From Nocardia cyriacigeorgica GUH-2 (GTDB lineage Bacteria > Actinomycetota > Actinomycetes > Mycobacteriales > Mycobacteriaceae), in contig NC_016887.1 of assembly GCF_000284035.1 (NCBI RefSeq), positions 6,130,646-6,194,645 on the forward strand: 64,000 nucleotides of DNA. The letters run 5' to 3'. The translations under genes and the position numbers were made by a program. Under the pieces are notes generated by a model, which made no database searches, had not been told where the DNA came from, and saw nothing but the letters and a program-made list of their open reading frames with translations. Positions within the stretch are counted from its first letter, which is position 1; every line of letters begins with the position of its first letter. This document shows, piece after piece, positions 1 through 8,440 of this stretch.

Positions 1-1762
1 TGTTCTCCGATGCGACCTCCGCAAGCAGGTCGTCGTAGCCGAGATCGGGGTCGTAGCCGAGACCGATCGTCGGCACCGCATCGGCGACCGGACCGCCCTC
101 CGACAGCTTGGTCGCCGCCTTCCGCAACGCCTTGGCGATGAGCCGCTCCATCTGCCGGACCCCGGCCTCGCGGGTGTAGTTCGCCGCGAGCTCGCGCAGC
201 GCCGCGTCGGTGACGGTGACCTCCTCGGCGGTCAGCGCATTGCGTTCCAGCTGGCGCGGGACCAGGAAGTCGCGGGCGATGGCGACCTTGTCGTCCTCGG
301 TGTAGCCGTCGACGGTGATCAGTTCCATGCGGTCCAACAGCGGGCCGGGAATGGTCTCCATGACGTTGGCCGTGGCGATGAACAGCACGTCGGACAGGTC
401 AAGATCCAGGTCCAGGTAGTGGTCGCGGAAGGTGTGGTTCTGCGCCGGGTCCAGCACCTCGAGCAGCGCCGCGGCCGGATCGCCCCGGAAATCGGAGCCG
501 ACCTTGTCGATCTCGTCCAGCAGCACCACCGGGTTCATCGAACCGGCTTCCTTCATCGCGCGCACGATCCGGCCGGGCAGCGCGCCGACGTAAGTGCGTC
601 GGTGGCCACGGATTTCGGCCTCATCGCGCACACCACCGAGCGCGACCCGCACGAACTTGCGGCCCAGCGCCCGCGCGACGCTCTCACCCAGCGAGGTCTT
701 ACCCACACCGGGCGGACCCACCAGCACCAGCACCGCGCCGGACCCGCGTCCGCCGACGACCTCCAGCCCGCGTGCGGCGCGCCGCGAGCGCACCGCCAGG
801 TACTCCACCATCCGGTCCTTGACCTCGTCGAGGCCGTGGTGATCGGCGTCGAGCACGGCACGCGCGGCCGAAACGTCGGTGCTGTCGGTGGTTTTCACCG
901 TCCACGGCAGCTCCAGCACGGTGTCGAGCCAGGTGCGGATCCAGCCCGATTCCGGGCTCTGATCGCTGGCCCGCTCCAGCCGGCCGACCTCGCGCAACGC
1001 GGCCTCACGCACCGAATCCGGTAGATCGGCCTGTTCGACGCGGGTGCGGTAGTCCTCGGCGCCGTCGGGCTCGTCCTCGCCGAGCTCCTTGCGGATGGCG
1101 TTGAGCTGCTGGCGCAGCAGGAATTCGCGCTGACTCTTCTCCATGCCCTCGCGGACTTCTTCGCTGATCTTCTCCGAGACCTCGGCCTCGGCGATATGCG
1201 CCTTGGTCCACTCGATCAGCGTGGCCAGCCTCTTGGCCGGCTCCGGAGTTTCCAGCAGTTCCCGCTTCTGTTCGCTGGTCAGGTAGGTGGCATAGCCCGC
1301 GGTATCGGCGATCGCGGACGGATCGCTGAGCTGATTGACCGCGTCGATGACCTGCCAGGCCTCCCGCCGTTGCAGCACCGATACGACCAGCTTCTTGTAT
1401 TCGGCGGCGAGTTCCTTGGTCCGGCCGTCGGCGGGGACGTCCTCGACCGGTTCGGCCTCCACCCACAGCGCCGCACCCGGCCCGGTCACCCCGTGCCCGA
1501 TCTTGGCGCGCCGCTCCGCCTTCAGCACCGCCGCCGGCGCACCACCGCGCAGCCGGCCGACCTGTTCGATAGTGGCGACCACGCCGTACGCCGCATACCC
1601 CTCATCCAAACGGGGCGCGACCAGCACCTGGTCGGTCTTCGCGGCCCGCGCGGCATCAATCGCCGCCTGCGCCGATTCGTCGAGTTCGATGGGCACGACC
1701 ATGCCCGGCAGCACGATCGGATCGGTCAGGAACAGCACCGGCAAATTCTGAGCTGCAGTCAC
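1..1762 (-). CDS. lon: Lon ATP-dependent protease (C-terminal part outside window)
   Basis: ATP-dependent serine protease that unfolds and degrades damaged or short-lived cytoplasmic proteins. Reading leftward from a GTG at 1762, 587 codons lie in the window. The N-terminal substrate-binding domain begins with NLPVLFLTDPIVLPG, and the AAA+ module follows with Walker A GPPGVGKT near residue 350 and Walker B LLDEIDK near 415. The Ser-Lys protease domain lies beyond position 1, so the catalytic residues cannot be checked. GAAAGGG sits 8 bases before the GTG. The gene is divergent from the beta-lactamase-like gene at 2006 and has a HAIR-type inverted repeat 18 bases upstream of its start, which suggests HspR heat-shock control. 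Confidence 0.95.
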   Translation of the reverse strand, partial: MTAAQNLPVLFLTDPIVLPGMVVPIELDESAQAAIDAARAAKTDQVLVAPRLDEGYAAYGVVATIEQVGRLRGGAPAAVLKAERRAKIGHGVTGPGAALWVEAEPVEDVPADGRTKELAAEYKKLVVSVLQRREAWQVIDAVNQLSDPSAIADTAGYATYLTSEQKRELLETPEPAKRLATLIEWTKAHIAEAEVSEKISEEVREGMEKSQREFLLRQQLNAIRKELGEDEPDGAEDYRTRVEQADLPDSVREAALREVGRLERASDQSPESGWIRTWLDTVLELPWTVKTTDSTDVSAARAVLDADHHGLDEVKDRMVEYLAVRSRRAARGLEVVGGRGSGAVLVLVGPPGVGKTSLGESVARALGRKFVRVALGGVRDEAEIRGHRRTYVGALPGRIVRAMKEAGSMNPVVLLDEIDKVGSDFRGDPAAALLEVLDPAQNHTFRDHYLDLDLDLSDVLFIATANVMETIPGPLLDRMELITVDGYTEDDKVAIARDFLVPRQLERNALTAEEVTVTDAALRELAANYTREAGVRQMERLIAKALRKAATKLSEGGPVADAVPTIGLGYDPDLGYDDLLAEVASEN

Positions 1763-1780
1763 GTCTTCGACCCTTTCAAA

Positions 1781-1801
1781 GTTGAGCGATGCCTACTCAA
1801 C
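1781..1801. promoter_or_regulatory. HAIR-like inverted repeat, probable HspR operator of lon
   Basis: The arms GTTGAGC and ACTCAAC are separated by exactly 7 bases. The consensus HAIR element of actinobacterial HspR is CTTGAGT-N7-ACTCAAG. The core TTGAG/CTCAA is intact; each arm departs from the consensus at an edge base and one inner base differs. It lies 18 bases upstream of the lon start, where a bound repressor would block transcription. lon is a known HspR target in Streptomyces. Control by HspR here is inferred. Confidence 0.7.
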
Positions 1802-2005
1802 CCCGGGGTATTCGGGTTTGTTCCGGGGGAGTGGGGACGTTCACTCACAGCGAAGAAAGAGGGTGCTCACCTCGATGCCATCGCATACGTAAGCCACCGT
1901 CAGGCGAGAGCGACCGCGCGCGAGCACCTCGACAGCCACTGCGATCGCAGCTAGCCTGTCGGTGTTAGTTCGTTTTTGCGGAATTACGGAATTTAGGAGA
2001 AGGCC

Positions 2006-3034
2006 GTGGGTCGTAGGTGGGGGGTCGTCGCGGCCATGGTTATTCCGCTGCTCACGGGATGCGCGAGTCCCGGCGCTGCCGAGAGAACATGCGGGCCGAT
2101 GCCCGAGCCCGGGGTCGCGACGGCCGAGGAATGGCTGGGCCGGATCCACGCCGAACCGGACACCATCGCCCTCGCGATCGATGACGGCCGGGGCAACACC
2201 ATCGAACGCCGGGCCGACGACCAGCAGCCCCTCGCCTCGACGGTGAAGGTCGTTGTACTCGCGGCGTACGCCCGCGCCGTCGCGGCGGGCACGCTCGATC
2301 CGCGGGAAGCGGTGCCGGTCAGCGAGTGGGAGCGCTGGTATCTCCCCGGAACCGATGGCGGCGCGCATCTGCGAGCACGTGCCCGCCTCACCGCCGCGAC
2401 TGTCACCCTTGATCAGCTGGTCAGCGCGATGATCCAGGAAAGCGACAACGCCGTCCACGACTACCTGCGCGACCGCCTCGGCGACCAGGCACTGATCGAC
2501 GCGGCCGCGGCCGGCGGATGGCACGACTACACGCCTAACACCAAACTCGGGGAGGCCATCCGCGCACTCGACCCGGGTAGCGACGGGGGTTGGGCGACAG
2601 CGCAGCGGTACGCGAGCGACCCCACCTACCGAGCAACGATCCAGTCGAAGACCTTGCCGCCGATCGACATTCAATTGGCGTGGACCGAGACCACGGCCAC
2701 CGGCTCGGCTCGCCAACTCGCATCAATGTTTCGCGCCATCGCGACCGGCAGTTTCGGTCCGGGCAGCGAGGTGGCACGCGCCCAGCTGGAATGGCCGCGA
2801 CCACCGGCCGGATCCGTCGCGATCGGCGCCAAGGGCGGTAGTTATCCCGGCATGCTGGCCGATGCCTTCTACCTGCGCCGCACCGAGGGCACGGTCGCGA
2901 CCGCCGTCCTGCTCGACCATCGCATGCCCGAGTCCACCTGGATCGCCGCGCTCGCGACCCTGAGTGAACAGCAACTGCTGCTCAGGGCCATGACCGAGCC
3001 GGCGACGTGGCGCCGATTAGCATGCGCGACATGA
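2006..3034 (+). CDS. Lipoprotein serine hydrolase, class A beta-lactamase fold
   Basis: Predicted exported lipoprotein of 342 residues. A short signal peptide ends in the lipobox LLTGC (Cys19). Class A penicillin-binding motifs appear in order: STVK at 78-81 (nucleophile Ser78), SDN at 146-148 and KGG at 276-278. I do not see the omega-loop ExxLN motif that drives deacylation in true beta-lactamases, so a transpeptidase/carboxypeptidase-like or weak hydrolase role is as likely as antibiotic resistance. The GTG start is preceded by AGGAGAAGG. Its stop overlaps the start of the winged-helix gene at 3031 (ATGA), so the two are probably translationally coupled. Confidence 0.8.
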   Translation: MGRRWGVVAAMVIPLLTGCASPGAAERTCGPMPEPGVATAEEWLGRIHAEPDTIALAIDDGRGNTIERRADDQQPLASTVKVVVLAAYARAVAAGTLDPREAVPVSEWERWYLPGTDGGAHLRARARLTAATVTLDQLVSAMIQESDNAVHDYLRDRLGDQALIDAAAAGGWHDYTPNTKLGEAIRALDPGSDGGWATAQRYASDPTYRATIQSKTLPPIDIQLAWTETTATGSARQLASMFRAIATGSFGPGSEVARAQLEWPRPPAGSVAIGAKGGSYPGMLADAFYLRRTEGTVATAVLLDHRMPESTWIAALATLSEQQLLLRAMTEPATWRRLACAT

Positions 3035-3483
3035 TCGACGTCGCTGCCAAACTGGCCGAGCTGGAGGCGCGGATCGAAGAGCTGGAGGGCCGGCGGCGAA
3101 CCGAGGATGCCGAACGCGGCTTCGTCGAATACGGCGGCAGCGTCGATTTCGGCGGCCCGATCGACTGGACGATCCGCTATAGCGCCGCCGCCATCCCACA
3201 ACTGCCCGCGCAGGCCCGCGTCGACGTCCTCGCCGCCCTCGGCCACCCGGTCCGCCGCGCCCTGGTCGAATCCCTGCTCGACGGCCCACGCACGGGCGCC
3301 GAACTGGCGCAAGCGGTTTCCCTCACCTCCGCCGGCCAGCTCTACCATCACATCCGCGCCCTGACCGCGGCCAAGGTCATCGAACAACACTCCCGTGGGG
3401 CTTACCGGATTCCCGCGCAGAAAGTCGTTCCGATACTGATCCTGATGACGGCCGCCGCCGACATAGCCGAGGTGCTGCGGTAG
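3031..3483 (+). CDS. ArsR-like winged-helix transcriptional regulator
   Basis: Small DNA-binding protein of about 150 residues. The N-terminus (AKLAELEARIEELEGRR) should form a short coiled coil. A linker follows, then a winged helix with the ArsR-type sequence LAALGHPVRRALVESLLDGPRTGAELA and a recognition-helix region SAGQLYHHIRAL. No metal-binding cysteine pair is visible, so a metal sensor is unlikely. I chose the ATG overlapping the upstream stop (ATGA); ATG 3022 and GTG 3007 are also in frame. Coupling to the beta-lactamase-like lipoprotein suggests the regulator acts on that gene, but no operator was identified. Confidence 0.75.
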   Translation: MIDVAAKLAELEARIEELEGRRRTEDAERGFVEYGGSVDFGGPIDWTIRYSAAAIPQLPAQARVDVLAALGHPVRRALVESLLDGPRTGAELAQAVSLTSAGQLYHHIRALTAAKVIEQHSRGAYRIPAQKVVPILILMTAAADIAEVLR

Positions 3484-3526
3484 GGCTGCTACTGCTTCAG
3501 GATTCCCGACTGACCAGGAGCCTCGC

Positions 3527-4195
3527 GTGTCGATGGTGGAACTGCCCGCGCGAATTCGGGCCGATGTCGAGACACTGTGGTCTTTCACCCAGATGCATCA
3601 AGCCGTGCGTTCGGCCGACATCGGAATCGGCCTGGGCAGTCACGATCTGGCGGTGGCCGACTGGGCTGCAACGCTGTACCGCCAGGGTCGCATCCCCATG
3701 ATCGTGTTCAGTGGAGCGAACTCCCCGACTACGACCGCGGTGTTTCCACGCGGGGAGGCAGTGCACTATCGCGAGCGGGCTTTGGCGCTGGGCGTACCCG
3801 CCGAGGCTGTTCTCGTCGAACCGGAGGCGACCAACACCAGTGAGAACATCGCGTTCACACATCGGCTGCTGCGACAAGCAGGGCTCCTCGATGCGATCCG
3901 GTCCGCGGTACTGATCTGTCGGCCGTACCACCAGCGCCGCACGCACGCTGTGTGCAGAAAGCTGTGGCCCGAGGTGGATATCGTGTGCACGTCGAGCCCG
4001 GTCTCCCTCGACGACTACCTGTGCGCGATCGGCGACGTCAACCGAGTGGTGACGATGCTCGTGGGTGAAGTTCAGCGGGCATGGCTGTACCCGATGAAGG
4101 GCTGGGCGATACCCATTGAGGTTCCGGATGAGGTGCGAAGTGCCTACCGGCGTCTGGTCGACGCGGGCTACGACGATCGGCTCCTCCCTGAGTGA
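3527..4195 (+). CDS. DUF218 (YdcF/SanA/ElyC-type) family protein
   Basis: Cytoplasmic 222-residue protein with the DUF218 pattern. An N-terminal beta-alpha unit ends in IGLGSHD (the glycine/His/Asp nucleotide-like loop), followed by the IVFSGANSP strand-turn, and then EPEATNTSENI, the hallmark Glu/Asn/Thr segment. The family includes E. coli YdcF, reported to bind S-adenosylmethionine, and the envelope protein SanA. There is no membrane segment, unlike SanA and ElyC. The GTG start has AGGAG 6 bases upstream. The substrate is unknown. Confidence 0.8.
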   Translation: MSMVELPARIRADVETLWSFTQMHQAVRSADIGIGLGSHDLAVADWAATLYRQGRIPMIVFSGANSPTTTAVFPRGEAVHYRERALALGVPAEAVLVEPEATNTSENIAFTHRLLRQAGLLDAIRSAVLICRPYHQRRTHAVCRKLWPEVDIVCTSSPVSLDDYLCAIGDVNRVVTMLVGEVQRAWLYPMKGWAIPIEVPDEVRSAYRRLVDAGYDDRLLPE

Positions 4196-4320
4196 GGCCT
4201 GCGAGGACGCGGTCGGCTCTGAACAACCGGAGGTTCCGTTAGTCGTGGCGGCGGTCACGACCGACGCGGCTACCGAACGAAAACCAACGCCCGCTTCATG
4301 ATTCACTCAGGCAGCGGGAA

Positions 4321-5052
4321 TCAGGTTGTGACGACGTCACTTCCGTTGTCCCGAAGTACCGGCTTGTCCTGCGCAGCGCCCGGCGCCTGAGCCGCTGCCG
4401 GATCGTCCTCGACCCGATCCGCCTGTCCCGGTGCCGGATTCCGGTCCAACTCGAGCGCGTGCTCGCCGAGCGTCGGGTCGGAGAACACCAGTGTCACCTC
4501 TCCGCGGCGGGTGTCGACGTCGGTGCGCATCTGGGTGACGCCGGACGGGTCGGTGGAGACGCCGAGGCGTTCGCGGATCGGGTCGGACATCAGGATTCCG
4601 CTCAGCACCGTCAGGGCGTTGGTGTCGAGGGTGATGGAGACGGTGTTGGTCTGCGCTGGTGCCACCCGGGCGCCGACGTAGGTGGTGCCGAGGCCGAGGC
4701 GGCCGCCGACTCCGGCAGGGTCGGTGGGGGCGGGCTGCGGTTCGGCGGGTAGCGCGACGGCTGCGGGCGGTGGCACGACGACGGGGGCGGCGGCGGGCCG
4801 ATCGCGGTAGACGGCAGCCTGGCCGGAGCCGTCGGTGAGCAGGATGGACCCGGTGCGATGGGCCGCACCGGTTCGCGGGGCGCCGTCGCGGATGTTCGGC
4901 ACCGAGGGGCCGGCGAGTTGTCCTGGACGGTCGAGGCCCGGCATGTTCGTGGCGATATAGGCGCCGGACACCACGGTGAGACTGAGGCTGGCCGCGCCGG
5001 CCAGCACGATGGCGGTATGGCGAGCGATCTGAGCAGACTCGAATGCTGACAC
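4321..5052 (-). CDS. Membrane-anchored Pro/Ala-rich protein of unknown function
   Basis: Not recognised. The 243-residue protein has a short cytoplasmic N-terminus, one membrane segment (TAIVLAGAASLSLTVVSGAY, about residues 13-32), a Pro/Ala-rich stretch around residues 85-115 and an exported C-terminal part of about 120 residues. That part contains VSITLDTNALTVLSGI and an acidic end rich in Asp, Ala and Gln. I chose GTG 5052 because GGAAAGG lies just upstream; the frame stays open to 5151. It is convergent with the DUF218 gene, and its promoter should lie in the gene-free stretch 5053-5401. A stalk-like envelope protein is a guess from composition only. Confidence 0.6.
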   Translation of the reverse strand: MSAFESAQIARHTAIVLAGAASLSLTVVSGAYIATNMPGLDRPGQLAGPSVPNIRDGAPRTGAAHRTGSILLTDGSGQAAVYRDRPAAAPVVVPPPAAVALPAEPQPAPTDPAGVGGRLGLGTTYVGARVAPAQTNTVSITLDTNALTVLSGILMSDPIRERLGVSTDPSGVTQMRTDVDTRRGEVTLVFSDPTLGEHALELDRNPAPGQADRVEDDPAAAQAPGAAQDKPVLRDNGSDVVTT

Positions 5053-5401
5053 GATGCTTTCCTTTCCCTCCGCCCTGGTTTCCCTGGGGTCGACGGCCCG
5101 CATCGTTGAAAGCCGTACGCTCGTCCAGGTTACGGCGTGGAGGGTGAGCATGCCGCATCGCTGAGAGCAGCATCACAAGCGCCGGACCCGCAGGCGGCGG
5201 TACTGCGGCATTCACGTGACACGAGGGTGAACCATCCGCGTCGACGAGGTTTCGCGGTGGTCAGCGACGGGTACTCCCAGGTCGCTGGCGAGCGTCATTC
5301 TCGACTGCCCTATCGAGACACCCGGCCAATGACGTCCGATTCGTCGCGACGCACCCAGACTGGCGCTCGCCCGCTTCGCGTACCGGCGCGGGCGGGCTCG
5401 G
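5053..5401. other. Gene-free stretch between two leftward genes
   Basis: About 350 bases without a supportable gene; the open frames here have no ribosome binding site and are extensions or shadows. It should hold the promoter of the membrane-anchored protein (start 5052) and the 3' end of the TIGR03084 transcript. No strong hairpin or recognisable promoter hexamers were seen. Confidence 0.5.
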
Positions 5402-6193
5402 TCAGGCGAACTGCCCCGCTGCGCGCCCCTCACCACTCGGACCGGCGAAGGCCTGCGCGATCGTCAGCCATTCGGCCGCATCCGCGCCCACCGCCGTCAG
5501 GGCGAGATCGTCACGATGCCTGCGCTGGGTGACCAGCAGGCAGAAATCCAGGGCCGGGCCGGTGACGCGCTGCGCGGCGTCCTCCGGACCCCAGGTCCAC
5601 AGACTGCCGTCGGGCGCGGTGAGTTCGATCCGGAATTCCTCGGCCGGCGCCTGCTTGCCGCGCACCATATAGGCGAAGTTCCTGGTCCGGGCGCCGATAT
5701 GGGCGACGGTGCGCAGCCGGGCGGTCGGCGTGCGGGTGACGCCGAGCGCGTCGGCCACGTCCTGACCGTGCGCCCAGGTCTCCATCGTCCGCGCGGTGAC
5801 CATGGACGCCGCGCTCATCGGCGGCCCGAACCACGGCACCTTGGCGCCATCGGGAACGTTGCGCAGCGCGTCGGCCAGTTCGGTGCGGCTGCGCCGCCAG
5901 CGCTGCAACAGCTGAGCCGGCTCATCGGCCGCGGCTTCCTCGGCGGCCTCGTCGACGAAGGTCAGCACGCGCGGCCCGGCCTCGGCGACGAGCTTCGCGA
6001 ACCGGTCGGCATCGCTCGCCGAGATCGTGGCGATTTCATCGGTCCAGGCCAGGTGGCCGATCTGATGGGCGATGGTCCAGCCCTCGGCCGGCGTTGGGGT
6101 GGCCCACTCGGCGGGTGCGAGCGGGGCGACGAGTCGTTCCAGGTCGGCGCTCTCCTCGGCCAGATCGCCGAGTAGCGCTTCGAGGTCAGCCAT
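5402..6193 (-). CDS. TIGR03084-type DinB/mycothiol-maleylpyruvate-isomerase-like protein
   Basis: A 263-residue protein of the DinB/MDMPI superfamily, whose members use a His-ligated metal and often mycothiol as thiol cofactor. The N-terminal four-helix domain holds HQIGHLAWTDE (His43, His47), and a third ligand pattern HGQDVADALG (His142, Asp145) lies in the usual place. The C-terminal half matches the TIGR03084 extension (GARTRNFAYMVRG, FRIELTAPDGS). The ATG at 6193 has AAGGA 7 bases upstream; the longer frame to 6331 is not needed. It is divergent from a TetR regulator, an arrangement that suggests that regulator controls it. The substrate is unknown. Confidence 0.85.
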   Translation of the reverse strand: MADLEALLGDLAEESADLERLVAPLAPAEWATPTPAEGWTIAHQIGHLAWTDEIATISASDADRFAKLVAEAGPRVLTFVDEAAEEAAADEPAQLLQRWRRSRTELADALRNVPDGAKVPWFGPPMSAASMVTARTMETWAHGQDVADALGVTRTPTARLRTVAHIGARTRNFAYMVRGKQAPAEEFRIELTAPDGSLWTWGPEDAAQRVTGPALDFCLLVTQRRHRDDLALTAVGADAAEWLTIAQAFAGPSGEGRAAGQFA

Positions 6194-6280
6194 GGTCGTG
6201 TCCTTGCCCCCGCGTCGTCGTTGCCGGATGTCACTCGAGGTGACGTCGCGATTCAGCATCGCAGCTCGGTCGGAAAGAAG

Positions 6281-6296
6281 CAAGCATGCGTGCTTG
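6281..6296. promoter_or_regulatory. Palindromic operator candidate 1 (CAAGCA/TGCTTG)
   Basis: Perfect 6-base arms CAAGCA and TGCTTG surround TGCG, about 90 bases upstream of the TIGR03084 gene start. This class of palindrome is typical of TetR-family sites in mycolic-acid bacteria; KstR2-type motifs have CAAG...CTTG. Its sequence differs from the palindrome at 6446, so the two may bind different regulators. Confidence 0.5.
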
Positions 6297-6445
6297 TATT
6301 TGACGCCAGCAGACTTCAAGGCGCTGATCACGGAACCTAGAAATTCAGAAAACAGCTGGTAGGGGGAGGCTTCCTGAGCGGCGGTAGCGCCTTTCGGCCG
6401 TCTCGAGCCGCAACCCTTGCCCCGAGGTCACGCCTCGCGCTGTCA

Positions 6446-6467
6446 TGTAAGTAAGTGGTTACTTGCA
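6446..6467. promoter_or_regulatory. Palindromic operator candidate 2, next to the TetR start
   Basis: Arms TGTAAGTAA and TTACTTGCA flank a 4-base GTGG spacer; 8 of 9 arm bases are complementary. It ends 9 bases before the tetR ATG and runs into the GCAGGA ribosome binding site, so protein bound here would block expression of the regulator itself. Autoregulation by the TetR protein at 6477 is the natural reading. Confidence 0.65.
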
Positions 6468-6476
6468 GGAGTTCGG

Positions 6477-7136
6477 ATGGCCTCGACCCGCGAAAGAATC
6501 GTCGCCGAAGCGCTGCGACTGTTCGGCACCCAGGGCTTCGCGCGCACCTCGGTCGCGCAGATCGAAGCGGCCGCCGGGCTCTCGGGTGGCTCCGGTGCGC
6601 TGTACCGGCACTTCGCCTCCAAGGACGAACTGCTCGTCGAGGCGGTGCGGTCGCGACTGGTCGACCGGGGCGAATGGCAGCAATTCCTGGAGCCGGACTT
6701 CTCCATCGCGGGGTTCCTGAGCGCGGTCGCGCCGAGCGCATCGACGGTGGACCGGCTGTGGATGCTGTGCCGGATCGGGCTCATGCGCCTCGAACACGAC
6801 CGTGACGTCACCCGGATCCTGCTGCGCGACAACTCGATTGCCCCCGAAGTGCTCGCGGTATTCCGCCGCGAGGAGTACACCGTGGTGACCTCGGTGGTCG
6901 CGCGGGGGCTTGCCGAACTGGCCGGTCCGCGGCACGCCGAAGCCGACTGGGAAGCCACCGCCGCCGTCATCGTCGGCGCCATCGCCCACTACTGGCTGAT
7001 GTGCGACATCTTCGGCGGCGACCACCCCTCCGGAATGGACAGCGAACGCTATCTGCGGGCGACCGCGGAACTGATCGCCGCACAGATCGAAGCGGCCGTA
7101 CCCCTCACCCCGAATGGACAGGAGTCCCTGCGATGA
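6477..7136 (+). CDS. TetR-family transcriptional regulator
   Basis: A 219-residue repressor-type protein. The N-terminal TetR helix-turn-helix spans about residues 5-50 (TRERIVAEALRLFGTQGFARTSVAQIEAAAG, then GALYRHFASKDELL). The C-terminal ligand domain has a conventional length. ATG 6477 follows CAGGAG; the frame extends to 6417, but that would place the palindrome at 6446 inside the gene. Its stop overlaps the start of the FAD oxidoreductase at 7133 (ATGA). The likely ligand is the substrate or product of that enzyme or of the divergent TIGR03084 protein, which is inference from position. Confidence 0.9.
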   Translation: MASTRERIVAEALRLFGTQGFARTSVAQIEAAAGLSGGSGALYRHFASKDELLVEAVRSRLVDRGEWQQFLEPDFSIAGFLSAVAPSASTVDRLWMLCRIGLMRLEHDRDVTRILLRDNSIAPEVLAVFRREEYTVVTSVVARGLAELAGPRHAEADWEATAAVIVGAIAHYWLMCDIFGGDHPSGMDSERYLRATAELIAAQIEAAVPLTPNGQESLR

Positions 7137-8305
7137 CCCAGCACATCACCGTGATCGGTGGCGGTCTGGCCGGCCTCACCGCCGCCATCGCCTGCGCGGA
7201 AACCGGTGCGCCGGTACGGCTGTTCGAGGCGCACGCGACGCTCGGTGGGCGCGGCCGGGCCACCTCCGGCCCCTACATCGCCCACGACGGCGCCCACGTC
7301 TTCTATGCCGACGGGCCGCATTACACCTGGCTGAAGGCGCGCGGGTTCACCGCTGGCCTCGGCTGGCCCGCGCCACGGCAGTTGGGGCGCCTCGGATTCC
7401 GCACCGACGGTCGCGTCCGCCGGATCCCGCCCGCGCGGATGCTGCGCGCGCAGGCACGATTCGACCTGAAACCGCCGGTGGACATCGACTTCCGCAGCTG
7501 GGCCTCGGCGCGCTGGGGCGAGGCGACCGCCGAGCACATCGCCAACGCCATCAGTGTGGCCACCTACGACGCCGACACCGGACGTCTGTCGGCGGCGTTC
7601 GTCTGGGGCCTGTTCCAGCGAGTACTCGGACCCCGCGTGCCCGCGGTGCGGTGGGTGCGCGGCGGCTGGCAGCGGACGGTGGACCGGATGGTCGCCCGGG
7701 CCCGCGAACTCGGTGTCGAGATCAGCACCGGTGCGCGGGTCGACAGCATCGACACCTCCGCCGGACCGGTGATCGTGGCCACCGAGCTGGCTTCGGCCCG
7801 GCGCCTGCTCGGCGACGACAGCCTGACCTGGACCAGCGGATACGCCGCGCTGCTCGATATCGCCGTGCAGAGTTCGCCGCGCGACCGCAGCATCGTCTTC
7901 GATCTGGATGCCGGCGGCTTCCACGAGTCCTACACCATGCAGGACGACAGCATCGCCCCGCCCGGGGAGTCGCTATTCCAGCTCCAGATGCCGGTGCGGG
8001 CCGGCGAATCACCCAAGGACGCGCAGCAGCGCCTGGCCGAGTTCGCCGATCTGGTGATCCCCGGCCGGACGTCGCGCACCACTTTCACTCGAACGGCCAC
8101 GGCGAAGGGCCGCACCGGCGCGCTCGACCTGCCCGGACAGACCTGGCGCGACCGCCCGGCCATCAACCGCGGCGGCGACGTCTTCCTGGCCGGCGATATG
8201 GTCGCCGCCCCGGGGATGCGTGGCGAGATCGCGATCAACAGCGCCCTGGTCGCGGCCGAACGCGCGGTCGCCGCCCTGCCCGCCCGCAGCGTGACGCGAT
8301 CATGA
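7133..8305 (+). CDS. FAD-dependent amine-oxidase/phytoene-desaturase-like oxidoreductase
   Basis: A 390-residue flavoprotein. The N-terminal dinucleotide-binding motif VIGGGLAGLTAA (residues 7-18) is followed by the ribose-binding FEAHATLGGRGRA segment. The C-terminal FAD motif FLAGDMVAAPGMRGEIAINSAL is characteristic of the amine-oxidase/phytoene-dehydrogenase superfamily. The substrate is unknown; no carotenoid genes are nearby. The start overlaps the tetR stop (ATGA), with AGGAG 8 bases upstream, so it is probably co-expressed with and controlled by that regulator. Confidence 0.8.
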   Translation: MTQHITVIGGGLAGLTAAIACAETGAPVRLFEAHATLGGRGRATSGPYIAHDGAHVFYADGPHYTWLKARGFTAGLGWPAPRQLGRLGFRTDGRVRRIPPARMLRAQARFDLKPPVDIDFRSWASARWGEATAEHIANAISVATYDADTGRLSAAFVWGLFQRVLGPRVPAVRWVRGGWQRTVDRMVARARELGVEISTGARVDSIDTSAGPVIVATELASARRLLGDDSLTWTSGYAALLDIAVQSSPRDRSIVFDLDAGGFHESYTMQDDSIAPPGESLFQLQMPVRAGESPKDAQQRLAEFADLVIPGRTSRTTFTRTATAKGRTGALDLPGQTWRDRPAINRGGDVFLAGDMVAAPGMRGEIAINSALVAAERAVAALPARSVTRS

Positions 8306-8440
8306 ATGAGTGGCCGCTGCGCGAGCCCCCGCGTCGTTGACACCTCCACGGGGCAATGAGAATGTTGGGACCTCGAGTCTCATTCGATGTCTCAGACAAC
8401 CATTCCGGTATCTGTACCGGCCGGCCTAGGGAGAGCCCGC

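Noticed and set aside
3007..3030. GTG 3007 as the start of the winged-helix regulator
   Set aside because: It would overlap the upstream gene by 28 bases with no ribosome binding site; the ATGA junction at 3031 is more natural.
8387..8440. ATG 8387 as the start of the DUF445 gene
   Set aside because: No ribosome binding site precedes it, while GTG 8441 has GGGAGA at a good distance; kept only as an alternative.
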